NCBI GenBank assembly: GCA_032718475.1
Contig: JAUCBJ010008354.1
Span: 124,001 to 188,000, forward strand
From: Nemertoderma westbladi
Taxonomy: Eukaryota > Xenacoelomorpha > Nemertodermatida > Nemertodermatidae
Length of the DNA stretch: 64,000 bases
Direction: 5' to 3'
Shown: positions 20,756-31,900 of the stretch, piece by piece
Layout: the number at the start of each line of letters is the position of its first letter
Numbering within the stretch: the stretch's first letter is position 1
Made by a program: the position numbers and the translations under genes
Notes under the pieces: model-generated
What the model was told of the DNA's origin: nothing
The model's database searches: none
What the model saw: the letters and a program-made list of their open reading frames with translations, nothing else

Positions 20756-23344
20756 TTACCATATGTTTAGTGTATCCCAAACTTGTCTTAATCCGTCTGG
20801 ATGTCCAATAAACTTTAACGCCATTAACTTGGGAGATCCTTCCAAGCACTCTATGAGGAATCTAAGTTTCTCTCCATTAGATAGTACAGAGTTCTGTATG
20901 TTATCTTTGTAATATTCATTAAAAGGTAACCATTTCATCTCATCTCCATTGAACTTGACGATCTCTCCCACCTTTACCGCTTGCCGGGCTTCGGTTCTAG
21001 CCATTTGACGCGTAAAACTTTCTTGGGCCATCGTGTTATTTAATATCGAATTATCGGTATATAAATTTCTCGGATTATGATCAGGTCTATAGGGAATGTC
21101 ATTATCAACAGGTCTATAATTACCCTTAATAGGGTTCACTATAGGAGTTTCTACTTCGCTAGCAGTGTATATGCGTGTAGGCTCCACACCTTGCGCATGA
21201 GATACTTCAGGCCTAACAGGTTGACACATTGTTACCGAGGGTGGTGGTATACCCTTTTGTGTATTTACTAATTTATCGCGTTCGAGCGCGATACTTTGCT
21301 GCACTTCTTGCAACTCTAGTCTACTTTCCCTTACTGTGCCCTTGAATTGCTGAACAGTCTCCTGCATCTGCCCGAGCAGGAGATCCATCCCCCGCCGTCT
21401 CTCGTCCACCCATTCGACCGCAGAAGCGGGAGTCGCCAACGTTGTAGCGGGCGGACGAGGGACAACGGGTGACAAATCATGAATATTTCGCTCGGGGTCC
21501 AGGACCTGAACTGTCTCCTGGGCAGTTCTACTGGGCACAGGTAGCTTAGTGCTGTGCAGAGGGAATTTAGAGGTAGCTTCAGGGAGCACAGGTGTGTCTA
21601 TCACCGAAGGGGTGATTTCAAGAACAGGCCTAATTATTTCAGGCTCATCTACTATAGTAGGGAGTCTTTCTATTTTAATTATTTGGTCTGTGGGTTCTGT
21701 ACTACCTAAGTTGGTGCTATTTAGTTGCCTTCTAACAGCTGGAGGCAAATCAGGCAATTTCTGACGGTAGAATGTTCTTTTACGTCTGCTTAGACGAGAT
21801 CTATTTCCTTTGCCTTCAGTATCGGTGGTATCGCCTTCCTCAGATGATGTATATCCCTGTCTTTTGGGAGTAGATCGATTCATCATCTGCATATTACTAG
21901 CTGTTAACTGTTTATTTATGCAGTCTTGATTCTCCTGAATGTTTTCCAATTCTAATTGGGTGATTTCTTCCGCCGCTCTACGTTCTGCTTCTGCCACTGC
22001 CATTTCTGCTTTTCTTTTCATTTCGGCTGCTTTTCTTTTCGCTTCTGCCTCTGCCGCTGTCGCTGCCGCTTTTCTTTCCATTTCGGCTGCTTTTCTTTCC
22101 ATTTCGGCTGCTTTACTTTCCTCTTCGGCTGCTTTCCTTTCCGCTTCGGCAGCTGCTACTGCTGCTTTCTTTCTGTCTTCTATACGTTTTTTCTTTACTT
22201 GCTCTTCTTGGACTCGTGTGATGCGGAGTTGTTCATCAAATTTAGCCTGATTCGCAGCCCTCATTTCCACATCGATGGCATCCAACACGCGCTGAGTTCC
22301 TTCACTATTAGGGCTAAGTCCATCTAACCTTCTCCTCAACTCGTCATCACCTAAAAAACGTTGATAGTCTGACAGATAGATGTCAATGGCATCCCTCTTA
22401 TGCGGCTTCTCTGCCGTCGCTTCACTTTCCACTTGGGAAAAAGTAGCGTCTGTTGATTCTCCATGGGATGAGCGCTCCTCCAGCTGAGCTTTCCACTGAG
22501 CTGTTCCTTGAACCTGGAGACTCACCCGTTGAAACCAAGTCTTTACGGCAACTTGCAACGACGTGTCTTGTCTTCGTTTAGAAGCCTCCTCAAAGGCCGA
22601 TAATATTAGCCTGATTCGTAGAATTCTTTCTCTAACTTGATAAAGCAGTTGTCCCTGCTCTTGAGGTCCTTGTGGTTGTTGAAACAGTTGTCCTTTTACT
22701 CGCTCCATAGAGCTGAAAAATCCCTGTGCGTATCCGGCTGCGGACCTCTTCCACACAGCTGGATCTATGGTTTCCTTGGCTACTCCCATCCGGTGTATGT
22801 CTTCCCAGGCAGCTTCTGATAAATCAAACGGGAGTCCGGGTCCGGGGAAGTTCCATTGCGACTCGACAATAGACTTCAGTTCTTCCCTCGTGTATCCCGC
22901 ATAACTATCTTTAGTTGATCGCTGACTTCTCGCCCAATCGATCTGGTGTTCTTCCACTGCAATCAATAACCTAGTGAGTACGGCTGCAGGAAGGATGTGA
23001 AGGGGATCCGAATAAACCGCATCCTTCATCTTTGCTCCGCGCTCGGGTGTCAGCTCTACAGTATCCTCACTACTGGAGCGGTTGGGCCATTGAGAAATAA
23101 GTTCTTGGCTCGCGGGTTGTTGCTGTTCTGCTGCTTCTTGGTCCCGCTTGACCTGAGCTCGAGTGCCTATGATAGACCTACGATGTTGGACCAGCCTAGG
23201 TTCTGTTATTACTACTGGAGGGATGACCTTCCTCACAGTAGGAGGTGAACTGAACTTAGGTCTAGACGGTTCTACACCTCTATCTGAGTCACAGATAGTT
23301 ACATCTAATAAACTGTCTGACAGGTTCTGCTTAGTATCAGACAT
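20756..23344 (-). CDS. gag: BEL/Pao Gag, N-terminal part (A)
   Basis: 862 codons from ATG 23342-23344 (MSDTKQNLSDSL) to the frameshift. Residues 100-340 are helical and Trp-containing. Residues about 383-470 are an Ala/Glu/Lys/Arg coiled-coil-type repeat (ERKAAEMERKAAE) whose length differs in every copy in the window. A Pro/Ser-rich linker follows. From about 785 the conserved BEL gag domain appears (VKFNGDEMKWLPFNEYYKD, LRFLIECLEG), cut off at LNIW by the 5-nt deletion. The same start and first residues occur in C, and variants in B and E, which supports this ATG. The product forms the particle shell. Confidence 0.9.
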   Translation of the reverse strand: MSDTKQNLSDSLLDVTICDSDRGVEPSRPKFSSPPTVRKVIPPVVITEPRLVQHRRSIIGTRAQVKRDQEAAEQQQPASQELISQWPNRSSSEDTVELTPERGAKMKDAVYSDPLHILPAAVLTRLLIAVEEHQIDWARSQRSTKDSYAGYTREELKSIVESQWNFPGPGLPFDLSEAAWEDIHRMGVAKETIDPAVWKRSAAGYAQGFFSSMERVKGQLFQQPQGPQEQGQLLYQVRERILRIRLILSAFEEASKRRQDTSLQVAVKTWFQRVSLQVQGTAQWKAQLEERSSHGESTDATFSQVESEATAEKPHKRDAIDIYLSDYQRFLGDDELRRRLDGLSPNSEGTQRVLDAIDVEMRAANQAKFDEQLRITRVQEEQVKKKRIEDRKKAAVAAAEAERKAAEEESKAAEMERKAAEMERKAAATAAEAEAKRKAAEMKRKAEMAVAEAERRAAEEITQLELENIQENQDCINKQLTASNMQMMNRSTPKRQGYTSSEEGDTTDTEGKGNRSRLSRRKRTFYRQKLPDLPPAVRRQLNSTNLGSTEPTDQIIKIERLPTIVDEPEIIRPVLEITPSVIDTPVLPEATSKFPLHSTKLPVPSRTAQETVQVLDPERNIHDLSPVVPRPPATTLATPASAVEWVDERRRGMDLLLGQMQETVQQFKGTVRESRLELQEVQQSIALERDKLVNTQKGIPPPSVTMCQPVRPEVSHAQGVEPTRIYTASEVETPIVNPIKGNYRPVDNDIPYRPDHNPRNLYTDNSILNNTMAQESFTRQMARTEARQAVKVGEIVKFNGDEMKWLPFNEYYKDNIQNSVLSNGEKLRFLIECLEGSPKLMALKFIGHPDGLRQVWDTLNIW

Positions 23345-25577
23345 GTTTATGGGTACAGTTGAATGCCTACTGCTATATTACAGTCTAAGCAAGTCTAGTA
23401 ATTCAGTATTAACTGCTAGCCTAGTAATTAATTACCGATACTGCTACTCAGTGTAGCGTGATATATATAATATATTAGATTACCGGTATGCTTATAGTAT
23501 ATATAAGTATTATTACAGACTAGGTTTATCACAGAATACCGGTATAATTTTAGCACAGATATATATAAATATATAATAGGCCTATCGGGAATACCGGTAT
23601 ACAGCTTACAGTTTGTAGTATATATAATTCTGGACTAGAATTAATTACAAGTACCGGTATAATTTCAGCCTAAATTTATAGAAATAAAGATAATAGGCCT
23701 ATCGTAAATACCGGTATATCAATTATTTTAAATAATTGAATTTCTGAATTTTAGGGTTACTTGGTTACTTTACTTACTTTATTACCGTTATTTGAGCAGT
23801 AATCCAACTGATATTGAGACCTAATGGTTGTATGGTAGCTATGCCTGCTACCATATGCATGCTGGTAGCCTGCTATTTATAAATCGTTAGATTTGATTTA
23901 TAATATATATATACCCGTTTTAATGGGTTTTGTCAATGTTTGAAATAAATGTTATTATTTCTGGGGAGTAATCACTACACAAAGCGGTGCGCTTTCAGTG
24001 AAGTGTTACTTATAGGACACTAAAACAAATAATTCTAATTTACCTAAGTTACTTAATACTACAAATTACGTACAATTCGGGTGAGATTACAATCTCTAAA
24101 TAAACACAAAAATTTACAAAAACACAAAATACGAATTTTCAGGGTAATTTTACAAGAAGTCTACAAACCAGCCTAACAAAGGGTTAGAAATCTGGTTATT
24201 ACAACTACTGCGGTATTTGAAAATAATACGTAGTAGTAAATACACTGCGTTGTCCAGATAGGAAAATACCACCGCCTGACGACCTATAGCCATATCGCTA
24301 TAGGTACTACGTTATGTATCACGGAGTGTTCCTACCTAGAAGTTAATAGAGCTAATCGAACGTGCCTATCAACCACTTTACAACACAAATATAATGCCTA
24401 CACTAATTACTTTCGGAAAGCACTGTACACTAAACCCTAAATTAGGTACGAGTACTTGTACAACATATAATCAGTAGTTAAATATACTTGAACAGCTAAA
24501 AGAACCACGGCATCTGCTGGAGTGACCAGTGCACAAAATCACCAGTCTTTACCTACGCCAAGCAGCCCGTGTAGTACCGGGGTTAATTTAACTATAGCGG
24601 TATGTATAACAAACACAATTATTGTAGGAACAAACTTGGGGAATGAATGTTGCGAATAATAGCATAAACTCTGAATAATAAATATTACGCTACGCGTACA
24701 AACCACTCAAACAAAATGCAGACCAAATACTGACAGACTACTATCAAGCCTAAATAAACTACAGGACATGCAGACTCCGAAATGGTTAGGTAGTATGCGT
24801 TCTAACCCAGTAGTACGACTTATTCTTTAGATGGGGGTTTACCTTACAGCTTTGGCTGCCCCTACTTCCTAACCGTTCTTTATCGGACAGAGGCTCTACA
24901 CACACTGCAATCCGTTCAGACCTAATAACAGCCAGACAACTATCCAGCCTACAAATTATCTAAATAAATATTATACGCTACCTGTACAGACTACACAAAC
25001 AAAGCACAGACTAAACGATGGCAGACTACTCTCAAGCCTAAATAAACTACAGGACATGCAGACTCCGAAATGGTTAGGTAGTATGCGTTCTAACCCAGTA
25101 GTACGACTTATTCTTTAGATGGGGGTTTACCTTACAGCTTTGGCTGCCCCTACTTCCTAACCGTTCTTTATCGGACAGGTGATCTACACACACTGCAATC
25201 CGTTCAGACTTAACAGCAATCAGACAACAGCCCAGCCTACAAATTGTCTGTACAATATGATCAGGCTTACACGCCTTCTGTTCAATACTGGCCTACAAAT
25301 AAATAAAACTGACAGAAATAAGTAAGCTCCAAAAGAAACAAGGGGTGTACAGTCCCTAATCTCTTAAACAGCCTACCGGTATGCAATAATCAAAATCGAA
25401 TAATACTAATGTACTTATACTAGAAGTACCGGTTAGGACAGTTGGGCCTACAGACCTACTGAAGTACCGATTCTGGCAGTTGGACCTACGGGCCTACAGC
25501 AGTACCGTTCAGGTTTACCGGTTGACCGGTACTTTCAACTTTATTGCTTACTGCAATAAAGAAGCTATATCCATTAT
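23345..25577 (-). other. 5' leader of element A (2.2 kb)
   Basis: Long untranslated leader between 5' LTR and gag, related in all copies. Near gag it has many ACCGGTAT palindromes spaced in AT-rich DNA. Near 24755-25285 a block of about 265 bp is tandemly duplicated; each copy contains TAAGTCGTACTACTGGGTTAG on the sense strand (in 20-base windows). Next to the LTR are ACCGGT-centred repeats and a 23-nt perfect hairpin (25539-25561). No tRNA primer-binding site with a convincing T-arm match is seen after the LTR. Confidence 0.75.
25539..25561 (-). promoter_or_regulatory. Conserved hairpin just inside the 5' LTR (A)
   Basis: CTTTATTGC and GCAATAAAG form a perfect 9-bp stem around a 5-nt loop, 16 bp inside the LTR end. 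It recurs perfectly in B (50263-50285) and D (62420-62442), and with one or two changes in E (34435-34457) and C (52938-52960). Its place is where a primer-binding or packaging signal would be expected. Confidence 0.7.
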
Positions 25578-26813
25578 TGTTCGCGCTTTCAGACCTTTGG
25601 CAGTTTAACCCGCCAAATTAGGATGTCTTCTAGATAATCAATCGCTTTTAGCCTCTGACAAGTATTTGATTCACTACACTAGTCGAAACCAATCTGTGCG
25701 CGATCATTCACCCGCTGGATATACCCGGGAGATTGGGTTCGACGGCTTAATCTTATTGCTATGTAAGCCTAATGTATTATTCGACTGACAGTATTATATA
25801 ATCTCTGACAATATTATTCACCTTCGGGGAATATTAACAGTTCCTTTAGGACGTGGCGCTCTATCTATATAAACAGAGTTATGACTTAAACTACTCACAA
25901 CGATATGGCTTAGTTATAATTCACATATATGGCGCATTCTTTAGGAAATGCTTCGTTATCAGTCTCACTCATACACAATGCTGCACAATACTGCACACTA
26001 ATCTGCCGATCTTCACTGATTTTAGTCACATATAAAAGGAACACAGACCGACTCATGTAGGGTCTATCAAATAACATTAGATTCACTTCAAACCACTTTA
26101 ACATAAGTCACAATCGTTATATGTAACCTGTCTCTCTTACCTTCTGTATATCAAGAATATTGGGTTTTCGGGGTTATTTATCGTTATTCCAAATATAATA
26201 ATTCATCAACCATATTATGAAGAACCGACAGTAAATAGCAGTATAACAATATAAAAGTATGCACAGGTATATTAGATTAGGTATGTTGCGTTGATTGAGT
26301 ATGGGCCAGTTAACCAGTGTGGTTGGTTGGTTTGTTTGATAACGGATATATGTCCTTATAATTAAGCCTACTAGTGTTAGGCTAAAACAGAAAAGCACAA
26401 AATATTCCAAAGCCGCTCTCTCCTGGCTCAGGACAGAATGTAAACACTGCCCATAAATGCATTGCGTGATTTCTAGGAAATTTCTGTACAAGAGCCATAA
26501 AAATGCTCTGATTGGCTGACTGAACTGAGAGACGCCGTAGAACAAAGAAAATCGACACGTATGAATATCAGCTGTTAACCGTCGTCATAGTAACTACTGT
26601 TCAAGAGTAGCTATCACCTTTTGCGTCACGGAATTGCCATAGAATCATCAACTATGCCTTCCACAGTACACATACGGAGGAAATAGCTCTTAGATCCTCT
26701 AAAAAACACCGATACAGCAATAATACGGTCTCTTACACCTATTAAATCAACTACAGAGTATTTTAATGTAAAAATAATAAAAATAACGGGGCAATTCAGC
26801 AAAGGCTTTTACA
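25578..26813 (-). repeat. 5' LTR of element A
   Basis: 1,236 bp, same length as the left LTR and offset from it by exactly 15,417 bp throughout. I found no mismatch in the parts read side by side, including all of the last 270 bp. Confidence 0.96.
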
Positions 26814-26818
26814 ATATC
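26814..26818. repeat. Target-site duplication of A, right (ATATC)
   Basis: Matches 10156-10160. LINE sequence continues directly after it. Confidence 0.93.
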
Positions 26819-27486
26819 AGAGAAAGAGATAACTATTTTGTATAAATTTAGGAAATACCGTGTTTTAGCTGATTATAATAATTACTGCAAATATAGAAAC
26901 CTTGTCCAACGGGAAATAAAAAAAGCTAAATCTGAATATTTGTACAACAAAATAAGTGAGAATAAAGATAATCCAAAAAGTCTATGGTCTACCCTAAAAT
27001 CTTTAGGTTATAAAAACCTTAAATCTAAATCGAATATTGTTCTGCAAGATAACGGTGAGCTGATTCATGATCATACTCTAGTTAGTAATTTATTTAATAA
27101 TTATTTTACTAATGTTGCCTCTAATTTAGTTAAGAAATTACCGTTATCAAGTAATAAATATAGTATAGGGTCCGAAACTCTAAATAATTTTTATTTAGAA
27201 AAGTTACAAAATTCAGAAAAGTTATTTTTAAAACTAGATCTAATACCTGCCCGTTTTCTTAAGGATGGTGCTGAAGTACTTAAAGTGCCTATTACTTTTA
27301 TTATTAATTACTCTATCGTAGATAATGTAGTACCAGACGAACTGAAATTAGCTAAGGTTGTTCCTCTGTATAAAAAGAATAGTAAAGTAGAACCCTGTAA
27401 TTACAGACCTGTTAGTATCTTAAGTATTGTATCTAAAATTCTAGAACGTTCTGTTTTTCTACAGCTGGAGGCACATCTTAGTAGGC
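26819..27486 (+). pseudogene. LINE ORF, middle piece (RT N-terminal region)
   Basis: Continues the LINE interrupted at 10160. The open reading covers the linker between endonuclease and RT (NLVQREIKKAKSEYLYNKI, LWSTLKSLG) and RT motifs 1-2 (PARFLKDGAEVLKVPI, KLAKVVPLYKK, NYRPVSILSIVSKILERSVF). It is cut at 27486 by element B; the last 5 bases (TAGGC, 27482-27486) are the target that B duplicated. The reading continues at 51538. Confidence 0.9.
27482..27486. repeat. Target-site duplication of B, left (TAGGC)
   Basis: TAGGC precedes TGTACGCGC and recurs at 51533-51537 after the right LTR. Confidence 0.92.
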
Positions 27487-28719
27487 TGTACGCGCTTTTG
27501 AAGAACTTTAGCAGTTTAACCTGCCAAAATTTATATGTCTTTTGGTTTACAAATAGACTTTAGAAGTTGACAAATATTTAATACCAATAAACACAACATT
27601 AGCAGAAGCCAGCCTAGTGCGCGTCCATTCACCCGCTGGATATACCCGGGAGACTGGATTCTGAGGGCTTAGATTATTATTGCAGTGTAAGCTTACTGTA
27701 TTATTCGATTGATCGTTAATAAATAATTTCTGACTAATATTATTCACTTTCGGGAAATATTAACAGTTCCTTTAGGACGTGGCGCTCTATCTAGGTAAAC
27801 AGAGATATGACTTATACTAATCACAACGGTAAGTCGGTAAGGCTTATGATTCACGTATGAGGCGCATTCTTTAGGAAATGCTTAGTTATCAGCCACAATC
27901 ATGCACGCTACCGGTAACACACAATACTGCTCACTAATTTGCCGACCGTCAATGAATTTTATCATATATAAAGAGAACAGCAACGGACCCATGTAGTGCT
28001 TATCAAATAGCATTAAATTCACTACAAACCACAACAATATAAGTCGCAATCGCTATATATAACCCATCTCTCTAACCTGTAGTGTATCAAGAAAATTGGG
28101 AAATTTGGGTTCTTTATAAATGTTCTCCAAATAATAATATTCAACCAAAACACAACAGTAAATAGCATTAAGACGGTAGGTTAAGATGGTAACACTGTTT
28201 GACTGGACCGATAACAGTTATACGCTCTATAATCTTAAGCCTACTAATGTTTCTTCTAAAGTCTGAAACGAATTGACTCTAGAGCCGGTGTTCCTGGCCT
28301 GGATAGAAGGAACATAACAGTATCACAAAAACAGTAAGACTGAACACTCCTAGTATGATCGGCCGAATATCTCCACAACGACAGAAAAAATCGCTCTGAT
28401 TGGCTTAAGCTAAACAAAGAACCATGTGTCCAATGGCCGTTTCCATGTCAGCAACCAGCTGTTAGATGTCGTAATCTGAATCATCAAGGCTAAGCTGTGT
28501 AAAGGTATTTGGTACATTGCGGGTTTTTTGCCTCACCGTGTCCGCCAAAACACGTATATAGAAGAATGACTTTTATGTCCGTTAAAACACCTATAACGGT
28601 ACCTTGCGGGCGAGGGGAATATATATATAGTTAGAGAGCCTTTTAGAGTATTCCAGCGCCTGGGGGGAAACTGGATTGCGAAGCAAAAGGGCCAGTTATA
28701 TCCCACAGAAGCTTTTACA
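27487..28719 (-). repeat. 3' LTR of element B (subfamily 2)
   Basis: 1,233 bp. The two ends resemble subfamily 1 (TGTAAAAG...GCGCG(A/T)ACA) and scattered internal blocks are shared, but the first 200 bp of the sense strand is different sequence. Confidence 0.95.
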
Positions 28720-28733
28720 CCGCTCCCAGAAAA
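28720..28733 (-). promoter_or_regulatory. Polypurine tract of element B
   Basis: TTTTCTGGGAGCGG on the sense strand directly before the LTR, identical to A and E. Confidence 0.72.
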
Positions 28734-28797
28734 TGGGATTTGAGTCTATAAAATATACAAAATCACAGTTTCTAATATACGTAAATACTCTAAACAG

Positions 28798-30248
28798 TTA
28801 GTCTTTCTTGCGCGGACGGCGTTTACGCAGTTTTTTAAAGCTAGCCAGAGTCCTTTTCTCTTTGGGGCAAGCCACTTTACAAGGAGGGCTATAACTCCTG
28901 GGTGAAGGGTGCAATATGATTGCATCAGAGGGTGTAGGATTATGGTCGGTGTATCCGCCAATCGAAGTACCGGGTTGATTGACATCAACGTCAGGGGAGA
29001 GGGTTCTAACGGCTTTGAGAGCTCGTTTCAAGACAGCCGCTCTTATGGGTCCTTTACGAGTGGTCTGAACGAGAGCCGTGGGTGGACCATAGGCAGTTCG
29101 AAACCTCCGGGGTTTAACGGTTCTTTCCAACTCGCGTTCGCGGGCTCGGTATTCGTAAGGCCGTCGATATACTTCCTGTAACTCGGGGTGTGAGTTAACA
29201 AATAAGTCTCCATAGTCCGGATCCTGACGGATATAATTGATTAAGTTATAAGAATGAAGGTCGCTAGGATTAACACTCCTGAGAAATTTGCGTACGAACT
29301 TGGTTGAAATACATTCTCCGACGCGCTTCAGTAGTTCGTAACTCGATATGCGTGATTTCTGTTCGACAGAAGCGAATAGATAAGGATGGAACGCATAAAC
29401 TCCTTCGTAAGCGCGTCCAGGATACTAGCGATGGCGCGAATCACAATGTAAATCAGTGTTCGCTTCCCAAGCTCTGATGTAACGTAGTGTGATCATTTCA
29501 TCTACGCTTTCCAAATCATGATTAACAGGGCAATCGAAACTGGCGTGTCCCTTTTAGTTGACAATGGTGACATTGAGTCATAAATTGAGGGCAAACCGCA
29601 AAAATGTGCAAGTTATTGAGTCTGCAATACGCGCAATAAATTTCCATCGCCGGTTGTTTGTGGAAATAGGAACAGCGGACGTTTGTGTCCATGGGCGTAT
29701 CATGGTCTCTCGATGCGCATAACCGACAACATTGCCTAGAAACATAGTTGGCATGTCGATAATCGTACGCAGTGAGACACTGTGGACCTTGATACCATTC
29801 TATGATGTAATCGTTGTCGCTGTTCCGGGGCGCGATAGGCTGAATCTCCTCAGATTCTAGACATATTGGTTCGTCTTCCCAGTCTGTTACGAATAGAATT
29901 TTCGTGATCTATTCTCGGTTTATCGTTACGACTCCGCTGGGTATGATATTTAAATAGAATCATTTCCCTTTCGGTGTCTACATCGTCCGTATCATGTAAA
30001 TCGATAGGATGGCCGGTAGTTAGGAAGTGCATATACGTACTATTACGATGCGTATAGTGAGCGGTGAATTTTCGATAGTCCAATTCACGCGTAAGTTGCT
30101 CTTGGGACATCGGTGGTTCGATATAACGACCATCGTCCTCCGTAATGGTTGGATCGGTTTCACCGCGTATCAAGCTATCCACAAATGCTTGTAAAGGTAG
30201 AGTATATCGCTCCCTGATACCAAGATCATCTTCTATCAACTCCGTCAT
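28798..30248 (-). pseudogene. ORF3 remnant of element B
   Basis: Begins with the same 25 residues as A (MTELIEDDLGIRERYTLPLQ...) but then has a different segment of about 107 residues (DPTITEDDG, TTGHPIDLHDTDDVDTE), and lacks the roughly 340-residue region found in A. At about 29880 the frame shifts where A-like sequence resumes (EDEP(I/V)CLESE). Downstream, all three cysteine-histidine motifs, the tyrosine-rich region and the basic tail are recognisable, with an in-frame TAG near 29428 and a short indel near 29551. The reading ends at TAA 28798-28800. The junction frameshift is shared with E, so it predates both insertions. Confidence 0.82.
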
Positions 30249-31900
30249 ATCTGCTATCTGAGTTTATTAATATTATAATAAGTTTATGTTTAGGCGAGCG
30301 GGCGTCGCTGCCTACCTTTCTTTGCCCCCGGACAGTGGGATTCTCAGTGCCGATGTACCGTCGTCGCGGTGTTTACGCCAACATGTAGCAACAGCACGAC
30401 AACGATAACCGGCACAAGTCACTCCACTGTCCGTCCCAAAGGCTTGAATCCACTTTAGGTTCTTTCTATAGGAGAGTTGGGCTACTTTCACAATTGCGAC
30501 TAGCTACTGTAAACACACCTTAGCAGTAACATTCCCCTACAAACGCACAAATTCCACACAACTGTCACCAATTGTACACATACAGGCCATTTGTCCGTTA
30601 GTCAGTGCCTTCCAGAATGTCACGTTATTACTGTGTATCCTTGGATACTAACAGTGTGCTATGTATTCTCTATGCTATGCAATGGGACAAGCTTTCTGTT
30701 GTTCTTTTAACTTGCTTCTAATTCTAGCGTGGGTGTTGCTATGGTGACATTATGGAATGCTAGCGGTAGAATTAGGGTAATTCTCATGCATACAGATCTG
30801 GGATGCTATTTAATAATAATTCTTTAATTGTCAATATCCTCTTTATGCATGATTTTATTAATTTTATCGGCTATTGACTATATGTTGGAGATTCTCGCAC
30901 TCTAATACACTCAATAGGATGAATCTCCGCTCCCATGATCTATTAATTAATGGAATTTTGGGAATGTTATAAATTGCGCAAAAATGACAATTTATGAAAT
31001 TCATTTAAAATATGAATTTAAATTTATTCCCGTGAATTTTATTATTTGATGTTAAGATTGACACAATTTTTATTCCAGAGCATGTCTGGGGACTGAGGAT
31101 CCTTAATTCTAGAAAATTGCCTTTTAAGAGTATCGGTAAGTGCTGCGATATCTTAATTGACTAGAAATTTAAAGGATCTGAATTTTACAGATTTTACTAA
31201 ATATTAAATTAATATTTAAGATGGGCACCGATTTATTCCAGAACTTGTCTGGGGACGTTAACCACTGATTCTAGAATTTGTCTTTCAAGTATATCGGTGG
31301 GTGCCGCGATATCTTAATCGACTAGAATTACAGATGGCCAAAAGGTTTAACAGATTTATTTGCGTTTTACGCTACTGTTATATGGACATCACGCTACTAT
31401 ATGTATTATTTAATATAAGGTAGAAGAGCAATATCGCACGAAGCAATGTCAGTGTGAAGAGGCAAGTCGTTTCCAAGGTCTACCCAGAGCTTGGTTTAGC
31501 CGAGACACGAGGATCTGAACTTTGCATTCCTAATACTCTGCCTACCAATAATACCTGAATATAGTAGTGGCTTTATTGTACTTTAATAAGTACGGACATT
31601 TCATCTTACTGTAGTCACGTATTTATAATATGATACGGACAGTAAGGAAAGAGAAAAAATAATTATTTCTCGCCGTCGCACTAAATATATTATAAGTAAT
31701 TACGTACGTAGTAAACACTAATATATTGCACTAATCTACTAAATAATCACTAAAATAACATTTTACTAAAATAAAATTAAAGGAAACGATTATAATAAAA
31801 TTACATAATAATACATACATAAATATAAAATAAAAACAAATATAAAATGATATAGTCACACGCCCACTCCATATGTTATTACGTTATGGAGTCCCTAGAT
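30249..31900 (-). other. Conserved non-coding module (B)
   Basis: Counterpart of 13578-15228 with the same imperfect internal duplication and the highly conserved stretch at about 31430-31630. Small indels separate it from A. No coding signal. Confidence 0.6.

Larger units (their letters stand above)
10161..26813 (-). mobile_element. BEL/Pao LTR retrotransposon, element A (16.7 kb)
   Basis: A complete element in minus orientation. Two direct 1,236-bp LTRs (10161-11396, 25578-26813) begin TGTAAAAG and end GCGCGAACA on the sense strand, and I found no difference between them in side-by-side reading. A 5-bp duplication ATATC flanks it (10156-10160, 26814-26818). Order in the sense direction: LTR, 2.2-kb leader, gag, zinc knuckles, protease, RT, RNase H, integrase, 1.65-kb non-coding module, ORF3, polypurine tract, LTR. 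The protease-before-RT order and integrase tail identify BEL/Pao. Coding lesions are a 5-nt deletion near 20755 and stops at 18859, 18607 and 11838. Confidence 0.95.

Noticed and set aside
21939-22327. Ser/Phe/Cys-rich plus-strand readings opposite the gag coiled coil
   Set aside because: They are the complement of the Ala/Glu/Lys codon repeats and occur opposite gag in every copy, always changing with its repeat length.
25562-25577. TGGATATAG next to the LTR of A as a primer-binding site
   Set aside because: The TGG is CGG or CAG in other copies, and the rest does not resemble any normal tRNA 3' end.
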